From positions 1-64,000 of the forward strand of contig CAMYMI010000003.1 of the NCBI GenBank assembly GCA_947259415.1: DNA of 64,000 nt. The letters run 5' to 3'. The notes beneath the pieces are model-generated. The model was given only the letters and a program-made list of their open reading frames with translations. It searched no databases and had not been told where the DNA came from. Shown one piece after another: positions 55,488-63,179 of the stretch. Positions within the stretch are counted from its first letter, which is position 1; the number at the start of each line of letters is the position of its first letter. The stretch comes from an uncultured Ectothiorhodospiraceae bacterium (GTDB lineage: Bacteria > Pseudomonadota > Gammaproteobacteria > UBA9214). The translations under genes were made by a program, and so were the position numbers.

Positions 55488-56177
55488 TCAGATTTTTCCG
55501 TGGACTCGGTCCAGGATGAGTGCCAGGGTGGCATCGATACCCAGGTCACTGCTGTCGATGATGCAGGCATCCTCCGCGGGCACCAGCGGTGCGGTCGCCC
55601 GCGTCCGGTCGCGTTCGTCGCGCGCCCTGACCTCCGCGACGACCGCCTCCAGAGAGGTATTAATTCCCTTTTCTTTCAATTGCTTATGGCGTCTGTAGGC
55701 GCGTTCTTCGGGGCGCGCCTCGAGGAAGATCTTGAGCGCCGCATCCGGGAATACCACCGTCCCCATATCGCGGCCATCGGCGACCAGTCCCGGCGGGCGC
55801 CGGTAGCGGCGCTGCCAGGCCAGCAGAGCCGTACGCACCGCCGGCAGGGCCGCGACCTGCGAGGCCGCGTTGCCGGTTTCCTCGCTGCGCAGGGTCCGGG
55901 TAACATCCTCCCCGTCCAGTAGCACGCGCTCTTCACCGCTCGGTGAGAACGTGAATTCCGCGTCGATCCGGTCAGCCAGGGCGGCCAGGGCCGCCTCATC
56001 GTTCAGACCGATGCCATCGCGGCGCGCCGCACAGGCCAGCAGCCGGTAAAGGGCGCCGCTGTCGAGAAAGTGCCAGCCGAGTTCAGCGGCCAACCGCTGA
56101 CTGACCGTGCCCTTGCCGGAACCGCTGGGCCCGTCGACCGTAATCACCGGTACCTGGATCAATGGGGTCTGATTCAC
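55488..56177 (-). CDS. cmk: Cytidylate kinase, start region inside a repeat
   Basis: The 229-aa enzyme phosphorylates CMP and dCMP. The P-loop is VDGPSGSGKGTVSQRLA, and the NMP-binding region LLDGEDVTRTLRSEETGNAA and lid RARDERDRTRATAPL are present. The frame begins with a GTG at 56175-56177 that lies in the terminal repeat of element D; residues 1-7 (MNQTPLI) are repeat-derived. Other starts are the TTG at 56160-56162 and the GTG before ITVDGPSG at about residue 11. It is normally located between aroA and rpsA; gltA intervenes here. Confidence 0.94.
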   Translation of the reverse strand: MNQTPLIQVPVITVDGPSGSGKGTVSQRLAAELGWHFLDSGALYRLLACAARRDGIGLNDEAALAALADRIDAEFTFSPSGEERVLLDGEDVTRTLRSEETGNAASQVAALPAVRTALLAWQRRYRRPPGLVADGRDMGTVVFPDAALKIFLEARPEERAYRRHKQLKEKGINTSLEAVVAEVRARDERDRTRATAPLVPAEDACIIDSSDLGIDATLALILDRVHGKI

Positions 56178-56545
56178 TGCTGTCCCACTTACTCCCTCTG
56201 CTTTATGCCCGTTTTTTTTGGGTGCATCGGGACGCCTACACGGAGAAGGTGAGGCCGCGTAGCGGTCGAGAGGCTGGCCTGGGCCATGTAGGCGCTAGTG
56301 CAACCCATGGAACAGTTGCCGAGAGGGCTGGGGTGAGGGGATAAAAAAGTGATAACTGCATGAATTTAAGCCCCCTCATCCTGTCCTTCTCCCGGAAGGA
56401 GAAGGGACGTTCTGTTTGTATCGCGGCGATGCGGATTCATGTCCCGTGTGCAGGAACAGCTGGTATCAGTCTTGTCATACATGACTTTACAGATAATCAT
56501 ATCAATGTTTATGGGACAGCAGTGGATCAGAATCACTGCTGTCCT
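56158..56545. repeat. MITE-like element D, between cmk and gltA
   Basis: The left arm ATCAATGGGGTCTGATTCAC continues into CACTGCTGTCCCACTTA. The right end is TATGGGACAGCAGTGGATCA (to about 56530), followed by a second CACTGCTGTCC fragment. About 170 bp of the interior, from TGATAACTGCATGAATT to ATCAATGTTTATGG, is homologous to element F at 61672-61860 in inverse orientation. Confidence 0.78.
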
Positions 56546-56566
56546 GGCGGGTGCAAAACGGCCTGA

Positions 56567-57859
56567 TCAGATACGGTCTTCAACCGGAACATATTCCGAT
56601 AGCGGGTTCCCGGTATACACCTGGCGTGGCCGGGCGATACGCATCTTCGGATCACTGTTCTGTTCATGCCAGTGCGAAATCCAGCCGGGTAGTCGCCCGA
56701 TGGCGAACAGCACGGTGAACATGTTGGTCGGTATCCCGATGGCGCGCAGGATGATGCCACTGTAGAAATCCACGTTGGGATAGAGCTTGCGCTCGAGAAA
56801 ATAGTCATCGTGGAGGGCGATGTCCTCCAGGTTGCGCGCTATCTCCAGCAGTGGATCGGTTACACCAAGCTTGTTTAACAGTTGCTCGCTGACGCTGCGC
56901 AGGATGGTGGCGCGTGGATCGAAGTTCTTGTAGACACGATGTCCGAAACCCATCAGCTTGATGCCGCTGGACTTGTCTTTGGCGGCCTCGATGTATTCCC
57001 TTGCCGTCTGCTTGCCGCCGTGGATCGATTCCAGCATCTCGATCACCTTGACATTGGCCCCGCCGTGCAGCCGTCCCCACAATGCCGAGACGCCGGCGGC
57101 ACAGGAGGCAAACAGGTTGGCGCGGCTGGAACCCACCATGCGTACCGTCGAGGTGCTGCAGTTCTGTTCGTGGTCGGCGTGCAGGATCAGCACCAGGTTG
57201 AGCGCGTTGAGCACCTCCGGTTCGCACATATAGGTACTGTATGGCTCCGAAAACATCATGTGCAGGAAATTCGACACATAGGGCAGTTTCGGGTCCGGAT
57301 AGATGTATGGCAGGCCGCGTGAGTGTCGATAGGTATAGGCGGCCAGCGTGCGGATCTTGCTGATCAGGCGCCCAGCCGCCTGCTCAAATTGGTCAGGAGT
57401 GTCCAGCTCCAGCAGTTGTGGGTGGAAGCAGGACAGCGTCGAGATCATCGCCGACAGGATCGCCATGGGCGGCGCCGAACGCGGGAATCCGGCAAAGTGG
57501 TGTTTCATGTCCTCGTCGAGGTTTGCGTTTTCGGTGAGCTGCCTGCTGAAGCGCTCGTACTCGGCACGGTTGGGCAGCTGCCCGAAGATCAGCAGCCAGG
57601 TAACCTCGACGAAATTCGGATAGGCGGCAAAGGCCTCCAGCGGGATCCCGCGATAGCGCAGGATGCCCTTGTCACCGTCAATATAGGTAATAGCGCTGGA
57701 ACAGCTGGCTGTGTTGCCAAAGGCCGGATCGTAGGCAGTGAGGCCGGTCTCATTGCGCAGACTGGTGATGTCGATGGCGCGTTCGCCCTCGGTACCAGTG
57801 AGTATCGGTAGCTCAACCGTCTTGCCATCGATGGTGAGTTCGGCTTTGTTATCGGACAT
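56567..57859 (-). CDS. gltA: Citrate synthase
   Basis: The 430-aa hexameric-type enzyme condenses acetyl-CoA and oxaloacetate. HADHEQNCSTSTVRMVGSSR, HGGANVKVIEMLESI and the catalytic GFGHRVYKNFDPRATI are present. I choose the ATG at 57857-57859 because GGAG lies 6 nt before it. The gene is inserted between aroA and cmk, a place where gltA is not usual, and is bracketed by elements D and E. This suggests relocation. Confidence 0.97.
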   Translation of the reverse strand: MSDNKAELTIDGKTVELPILTGTEGERAIDITSLRNETGLTAYDPAFGNTASCSSAITYIDGDKGILRYRGIPLEAFAAYPNFVEVTWLLIFGQLPNRAEYERFSRQLTENANLDEDMKHHFAGFPRSAPPMAILSAMISTLSCFHPQLLELDTPDQFEQAAGRLISKIRTLAAYTYRHSRGLPYIYPDPKLPYVSNFLHMMFSEPYSTYMCEPEVLNALNLVLILHADHEQNCSTSTVRMVGSSRANLFASCAAGVSALWGRLHGGANVKVIEMLESIHGGKQTAREYIEAAKDKSSGIKLMGFGHRVYKNFDPRATILRSVSEQLLNKLGVTDPLLEIARNLEDIALHDDYFLERKLYPNVDFYSGIILRAIGIPTNMFTVLFAIGRLPGWISHWHEQNSDPKMRIARPRQVYTGNPLSEYVPVEDRI

Positions 57860-57879
57860 AGGTGTCTCCACTTGCTTGG

Positions 57880-58127
57880 ATCAATGGGGCCAGACTCACT
57901 GCTGTACCACATTTGTCCCTTCTCCCCTTCAAGGGGAGAAGGTTAGGATGAGGGGCAGCCCTCACCCCGGCCCTCTCCCAATCATGGGAGAAGGGATGTA
58001 TTTTGATCAAAGGCGATGTTATTTCATGTCGCTGAATAATCCTGGACAGTTTTAGACCCTGACTACAAGCATGTCATTGTGCCACTGAAAAATTCTATGG
58101 GACAGCAGTGGGTCAGATTCCATTGAT
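57880..58127. repeat. MITE-like element E, between gltA and aroA
   Basis: The left arm ATCAATGGGGCCAGACTCAC continues into CACTGCTGTACCAC. The right end TATGGGACAGCAGTGG is followed by GTCAGATTCCATTGAT. The interior (57955-58040) is homologous to element C. Just beyond it, a further half-end (58146-58170) runs into the aroA 3' end. Confidence 0.77.
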
Positions 58128-58142
58128 ACGTCAACAAGTCAT

Positions 58143-59483
58143 CTAATCAATCGAGTCTGACCCCATTGATTTGATCTGCAGGCCCGCCTGCCCGGCCAGG
58201 TCGATAAAGCCCGGGAACGAGGTGTTCACATTGGTGCAGTCGCTGATCTCGATCGCTCCCTGCGCCTGCAGCGCAGCCATGGAAAAGGCCATGGCAATAC
58301 GGTGGTCACCGTGACTGTTCACGTGACCCGCCCTAATCGCCCCGCCCTCGATGATCATCCCGTCCGGCGTGGCTTGTGCATTCACGCCCAGCACCCTCAG
58401 ACCGTCGGCCATTACCTGGATGCGGTCACTCTCCTTGACGCGCAGCTCTTCAGCCCCGGTGAGCACCGTGCGGCCCGCTGCACAGGCCGCCGCCACGAAC
58501 AGGACGGGGAATTCGTCGATCGCCAGCGGCACCAGTTCGGGCGGGATCTCGATGCCGTGCAGCGGCGCCGCGCGCACATGCAGGTCGGCCACCGGCTCGC
58601 CGCCGACATCGCGCGGGTTTTCAATCCCGATCGACGCCCCCATCTGCGTAAGGATATCGATCACCCCGGTACGGGTCGGATTAATGCCCACGTGTTCCAG
58701 CACCAGGTCGGACCCCGGCGCGATACTGGCGCCGACCAGGAAAAACGCGGCCGATGAAATATCCGCCGGCACATCGATGGCAATGCCGCGCAAGTAGTGG
58801 CCGCCTTCGAGGCAGACCCTGCTGCCTTCGCGCTGCACCGGATAGCCCATGCCCTCCAGCATGCGTTCGGTGTGGTCACGAGTCGGGGCCGGCTCGGTCA
58901 CGCAGGTCCTGCCGCTGGCATACAGGCCGGCCAGCAACACACTGGACTTGACCTGGGCACTGGCGACCGGCATGGCATAGTCGATGCCCGTCAGCTGCGC
59001 ACCGCCCTGGATGGCCAGCGGAGCTGTGCCCATGTCAGTGGTGCCGATGTGCGCGCCCATGCGCGCCAGTGGTTCGACCACGCGTTTCATGGGGCGACCT
59101 GACAGCGAGGTGTCGCCGGTCAGGGTGGCATTGAATGACTGGCCGGCGAGCAGGCCGGCCATCAGACGCATCGAGGTCCCGGAGTTGCCCAGGTCCAGCG
59201 GCTGCGACGGCGCCTGCAGGCCGTGCAGTCCCACGCCCTGGATGCGTACCCGACCATTCCCGGGTCCCTCGATCGGCACCCCCATCGCCTTGAAGGCGGT
59301 CAGTGTCGCCAGGCTGTCTTCGCCTTCGAGGAAGCCGCTGACCCGGGTCTCCCCTTCAGCCAGCGAACCCAGCATGATGGAACGGTGCGAAATCGACTTG
59401 TCGCCCGGCATGCGCAGCTGTCCCTGCAGCCGTCCTCCGGGGGCCACGCTGAAACGCATGGACTTGCTGTATGAATCGGGCAT
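58143..59483 (-). CDS. aroA: 3-phosphoshikimate 1-carboxyvinyltransferase (EPSP synthase)
   Basis: The 446-aa enzyme of the shikimate pathway has the PEP-binding LDLGNSGTSMRLMAGLLAGQ, PGDKSISHRSIMLGSLAEGE and DHTERMLEGMGYPV. The final eight or so residues (SMGSDSID) are encoded by the outer arm of a CACTGCTGTCCCA-type element, so the original C terminus was altered. It lies in the order hisC-tyrA-aroA, 11 bp after tyrA. Confidence 0.97.
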   Translation of the reverse strand: MPDSYSKSMRFSVAPGGRLQGQLRMPGDKSISHRSIMLGSLAEGETRVSGFLEGEDSLATLTAFKAMGVPIEGPGNGRVRIQGVGLHGLQAPSQPLDLGNSGTSMRLMAGLLAGQSFNATLTGDTSLSGRPMKRVVEPLARMGAHIGTTDMGTAPLAIQGGAQLTGIDYAMPVASAQVKSSVLLAGLYASGRTCVTEPAPTRDHTERMLEGMGYPVQREGSRVCLEGGHYLRGIAIDVPADISSAAFFLVGASIAPGSDLVLEHVGINPTRTGVIDILTQMGASIGIENPRDVGGEPVADLHVRAAPLHGIEIPPELVPLAIDEFPVLFVAAACAAGRTVLTGAEELRVKESDRIQVMADGLRVLGVNAQATPDGMIIEGGAIRAGHVNSHGDHRIAMAFSMAALQAQGAIEISDCTNVNTSFPGFIDLAGQAGLQIKSMGSDSID

Positions 59484-59494
59484 AGAGAGGTTGC

Positions 59495-60355
59495 CTACTT
59501 CTCGATGAAGCGGTCGCGCGCCTGCTTGGCCGAAGTAAAGATCTCCAGCAACTTGTCGCCGTCATGTGCCCGCACCGCGCCCTTCAGGACCTGCAGGTCT
59601 TTACTGAAGCGGTCGATCATGAGCTCGATGGCAGCGCCGTTCGCCAGGCAGATATCGCGCCACATGACGGGGTCGCTCGATGCAATCCGGGTAAAGTCGC
59701 GAAAGCCGCCGGCGGCGTATTCGAACACCTCGTCGCGGTCACTCAGGCGCGCCAGGCTGTCGACCAGGGTGTAGGCCAGCACATGCGGCAGGTGGCTGGT
59801 CGCGGCCAGCACCGCGTCGTGATGGACCGCCGTCATCTCGGTGACCTGCGCCCCGGCCGCCTCCCACATGGCGTGTACCCGGGCGATGGCCTCGGTTTCG
59901 GTCGTCTCGGCGGGCGTCAGGATGACACGCCGGTCCCGGTAGAGGTCGGCGAACGAGGCACTGACCCCGGCTTGCTCGGTACCGGCTATGGGGTGGCCGG
60001 GCACAAAAAAACCGGGGACCTTACCGAAGGCGCGCTGCACCGCCTCGATCACGCTGACCTTGGCACTGCCCGCGTCGGTCAGGACGGCGTTTTCGGCAAG
60101 GTGGCCGCGAATGCTGCTGAACACCGACTCCATGGCACCAAGCGGAACCGCAACCAGCACCATGTCGGCACCGGCAACGGCGCGCGCGGGATCGGTGTCG
60201 AAACGGTCGATGACCCCCAGCTCCACTGCCTGCTGCAGATGCGCGGGATTGCGTCCGTTGCCCACTACCTGCTTGCAGAAACCGGCCTCCCGCAGTGCGC
60301 GTGCCAGCGAACCGCCGATCAGGCCAACCCCGATGATGCACAATCGTTCGATCAC
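59495..60355 (-). CDS. tyrA: Prephenate dehydrogenase
   Basis: The 286-aa enzyme for tyrosine synthesis has the NAD fold at the start (LCIIGVGLIGGSLARALREA). PGHPIAGTEQAGVSAS and the catalytic HDAVLAATSHLPHVLAYTL are typical of the monofunctional enzyme. It starts with a GTG that overlaps the hisC stop (GTGTGA). Substrate could be prephenate or arogenate. Confidence 0.95.
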   Translation of the reverse strand: MIERLCIIGVGLIGGSLARALREAGFCKQVVGNGRNPAHLQQAVELGVIDRFDTDPARAVAGADMVLVAVPLGAMESVFSSIRGHLAENAVLTDAGSAKVSVIEAVQRAFGKVPGFFVPGHPIAGTEQAGVSASFADLYRDRRVILTPAETTETEAIARVHAMWEAAGAQVTEMTAVHHDAVLAATSHLPHVLAYTLVDSLARLSDRDEVFEYAAGGFRDFTRIASSDPVMWRDICLANGAAIELMIDRFSKDLQVLKGAVRAHDGDKLLEIFTSAKQARDRFIEK

Positions 60356-61473
60356 ACCAGTACCTTTTCCAGCGACACCAGCAGGCGTTCGTTTTCCGCT
60401 GGCAGACCAACCGTAACCCGCAGGTGGTTCGGCATTTCGTAATTGGCAACCGGGCGCACGATCACCCCGTTCCGCAACAGGCCCTCATAGACCGCGGCGG
60501 CGGGTCGCCCCGCATCGACGGCGATAAAATTCCCGGCCGATTCTATATAGGATAACCCGAGCCTTTCGAAACCCGACACCAGCTGCGCCATGCCGGTACG
60601 GTTCACGCGCCGGGTCTCCTCCAGGTGACTGCTGTCCTCGAGCGCGGCCAGTGCCGCCGCCTGCCCCACCGTGTTCACGTTAAAGGGATGGCGCACACGG
60701 TTCAACAGACCGGCGACCTCCGAGTGCGACACGGCGTAACCCACCCGCAGGCCGGCCAGGCCGTAAGCCTTCGAGAAGGTCCGGGTCACGATCAGGTTGG
60801 GACAATCGGCGAGCCAGCGGCTGCTGTCGGGGTACTCTGCCGCGTCCACGTATTCGAAATAGGCCTCGTCGACCACCACCATGACCTGGTCCGGCAGACT
60901 CTCCACAAAGGCGCGCAGTTCGGCCTCCGTCAGCCAGGTCCCGGTGGGGTTGTTGGGGTTGGCAATGAACACCAGCCGGGTCTGCGGACCGACCCGTGCG
61001 GACATGGCCGCCAGGTCATGGCCATAGGCCGGGCCGTTGCTGCCGTCGGCCGCCGGGGCGACACGGGCGGTGGCGCCGGTGGCCTGCACAATGATCGGGT
61101 AAACGGCAAAGGCATGCTGCGAGTACACCGCCTCGACGCCGGGACCGAGGAAAACCCGGGCAATCATGTCGAGCACGTCGTTGGAGCCGTTGCCCAGTGT
61201 GATCGCCGTGGGCGAGACGGCGTGTTTTCCGGCCAGCTTCCCGGCCAGCAGGTAACCACTGCCCTCAGGGTAGCGCGACAGGTCCGCCAGCGCCCCGCGG
61301 GCGGCGGCGACGGCATGTTCGCCAGGCCCGAGCGGGTTCTCGTTGGAAGCCAGCTTGACGGCATCGCGTATACCGTACTCGCGTTCGAGTTCGGCCAGCG
61401 GCTTGCCCGGCTGATAGGCCTGCAGTCCGCGCACACCGGGTATCGCCAGTTCCATGTAGTCCGTTGTCGTCAT
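60352..61473 (-). CDS. hisC: Histidinol-phosphate / aromatic aminotransferase
   Basis: The 373-aa PLP enzyme has KLASNENPLGPG near the start, FIANPNNPTGTWL, and the PLP lysine in VTRTFSKAYGLAGLRVGYAV. In this pheA-tyrA-aroA context it may serve phenylalanine/tyrosine as well as histidine synthesis. I start at the ATG at 61471-61473 (MTTTDYMELA); ten extra upstream residues to 61503 are not family-like and fall next to the repeat at 61508. Confidence 0.93.
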   Translation of the reverse strand: MTTTDYMELAIPGVRGLQAYQPGKPLAELEREYGIRDAVKLASNENPLGPGEHAVAAARGALADLSRYPEGSGYLLAGKLAGKHAVSPTAITLGNGSNDVLDMIARVFLGPGVEAVYSQHAFAVYPIIVQATGATARVAPAADGSNGPAYGHDLAAMSARVGPQTRLVFIANPNNPTGTWLTEAELRAFVESLPDQVMVVVDEAYFEYVDAAEYPDSSRWLADCPNLIVTRTFSKAYGLAGLRVGYAVSHSEVAGLLNRVRHPFNVNTVGQAAALAALEDSSHLEETRRVNRTGMAQLVSGFERLGLSYIESAGNFIAVDAGRPAAAVYEGLLRNGVIVRPVANYEMPNHLRVTVGLPAENERLLVSLEKVLV

Positions 61474-61507
61474 CGTTAATTCAGTGTGGTTGCACAAACA
61501 CATTATT

Positions 61508-61653
61508 CACCGCAGAGACGCCAAGGACGCAAATCAAAACACCCCGGGATCACAACAGTCCCATGCACCCAATCACCCGAATGACAGCCTGCTTGTAATA
61601 TGATGAACGGCATTCAGGTACGAATTTCTCTGCGTCCTTGGCGTCTCTGCGGT
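61508..61653. repeat. MITE-like repeat with ACCGCAGAGACGCCAAGGACGC ends
   Basis: The terminal inverted repeats of about 25 bp are nearly perfect (61508-61533 and 61625-61653; outer part CACCGCAGAGACGCC). The 90-bp centre carries no gene. It belongs to the same family as 5372-5551, but without the GGGAGAGGG insert. Confidence 0.8.
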
Positions 61654-61671
61654 AATAGATTTTATGTATTT

Positions 61672-61934
61672 TCACTGCTGTCCCATAAACATTGATAGGA
61701 ATATCGGTAAAGTCGCGTATGACAAGACTGATACCATCGTTCCCTACACACGGGACATGAATCTGCATCGCCGCCATACAATCGAACGGTCCCTTCTCCT
61801 CTCGGGAGAAGGACAGGATGAGGGGATTTGAATTCATGCAGTTATCACTTTTTGACCCCCTTTTATGCCCGGCGCTTAATCGGGTACTCCCCAACCCTCT
61901 CCCAGTGGGAGAGGGAGTTTATGGGACAGCAGTG
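61672..61934. repeat. MITE-like element F
   Basis: It runs from CACTGCTGTCCCATAAAC to GTTTATGGGACAGCAGTG-type inverted ends. The interior is inverted relative to element D and homologous over about 170 bp. The right half adds the GCCCGGCGCTTAATCGG word also present at 50402-50418 and a CCCTCTCCCAGTGGGAGAGG stem-loop. With the preceding repeat it fills the gap hisC-pheA, apart from about 80 bp before the pheA stop. Confidence 0.78.
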
Positions 61935-62015
61935 CTGTTTTCTCGTTACGCACTTTGCGCCGTTGCCATGAATCGCAAATCAATACCGGCTTGATTCAAT
62001 TACGGGCAGAATCGT

Positions 62016-63101
62016 CTACAGGACGGCCCGGGGGTAGGAACCCAGCACCTTGACGGCAAATGTCCTGGCCTTGAGCTCAGCCAGGGCCGCGGCAACGGCG
62101 CCGTCATCCCGATGCCCTTGCAGGTCGATATAAAAAATATAGTCCCACACCCCCTGGCGAGAGGGGCGCGACTCGATCCGCGTCATGCTGATGTTGTTCT
62201 GCGCGATCGGCTGCAGCATGTCATACAGGGCGCCCGGCTTGTTGTGCAGTGACACCAGGATCGAGGTCTTGTCATGACCACTGGCCTCCACATTGCGGTT
62301 GCCGATCACCAGAAACCGGGTGGTGTTGTCCGGCTCGTCCTCGATATTGCGCACCACGATATCCAGGCCATACAACTCGGCCGCCGTGTCACCGGCAATG
62401 GCTGCCGTGCCCGCTGAGTCGGACACCGTCCGCGCCGCTTCGGCATTGCTGCTGACCGCCACGCGCTCGGCATGCGGCAGGTTGATATCCAGCCAGCCGC
62501 GGCACTGTGCCAGTGCCTGCTGGTGGGCCAGCACCCGGGTTATTTTTCCAAGATCGTCGTTCGCGGCCAGCAGGTGGTGATGAATACGCTGTTCCACCTC
62601 GCCGCAGATGCTCAGGGGCGAGCGCTGAAACATATCCAGGGTATGGCTGACCACGCCCTCGGTGGAATTCTCGACCGGCACCACACCGTAGTCGGCGGTA
62701 CCGGCCTCCACCTCCCGGAACACGTCATCGATGCCGTCCAGCGCGACGGTCTTTACGGAATGGCCGAAATGCTTGACGGCCGCCGCCTGGGTGAAGGTCC
62801 CCTCCGGACCCAGGAAGGCGATATTTAACGGTTTCTCCAGTGCCAGGCAGGCCGACATGATCTCCCTGAACAGACGCACCATCTCCTCGGATGTCAGCGG
62901 CCCGGTATTTCTCTCGCTGATGCGTCGCAGTACTGCAGCCTCCCGTTCCGGCCGGTAGAAATCGCTGCTGTCCTGCGTGGTGGATTTTACCTCAGCGATC
63001 GCCTTGGCACAGTTCGCGCGCTCGTTGATCAGATCCTGGATCTGTTCATCCAGGTCATCAATGCGGTTGCGCAAGCTGTCGAGGGTGTTATCACTGCTCA
63101 T
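62016..63101 (-). CDS. pheA: Bifunctional chorismate mutase / prephenate dehydratase
   Basis: The 361-aa P-protein has an N-terminal AroQ chorismate mutase (1-90; LDSLRNRIDDLDEQIQDLIN, FYRPEREAAVLRRI). A prephenate dehydratase domain (about 92-270; IAFLGPEGTFTQAA, VPVENSTEGVVSHTLDM) and a C-terminal ACT domain (about 280-355; TSILVSLHNKPGALYDMLQP) that senses phenylalanine follow. It is followed downstream by repeats and hisC. Confidence 0.97.
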   Translation of the reverse strand: MSSDNTLDSLRNRIDDLDEQIQDLINERANCAKAIAEVKSTTQDSSDFYRPEREAAVLRRISERNTGPLTSEEMVRLFREIMSACLALEKPLNIAFLGPEGTFTQAAAVKHFGHSVKTVALDGIDDVFREVEAGTADYGVVPVENSTEGVVSHTLDMFQRSPLSICGEVEQRIHHHLLAANDDLGKITRVLAHQQALAQCRGWLDINLPHAERVAVSSNAEAARTVSDSAGTAAIAGDTAAELYGLDIVVRNIEDEPDNTTRFLVIGNRNVEASGHDKTSILVSLHNKPGALYDMLQPIAQNNISMTRIESRPSRQGVWDYIFYIDLQGHRDDGAVAAALAELKARTFAVKVLGSYPRAVL

Positions 63102-63179
63102 GCTTCAGAAGGGTAACGCAAACCGGATGATGAAGACATAGCATCAACCAGCCACAGGCGTCGGCTCTGGACGGGCCGG

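Noticed and set aside
56360-56566. Plus-strand 68-codon frame upstream of gltA
   Set aside because: It is repeat element D read in one frame.
61550-61894. Minus-strand 114-codon frame between hisC and pheA
   Set aside because: It lies wholly in two repeat elements; its similarity to the frame at 56360-56566 reflects the shared repeat DNA, not a protein family.
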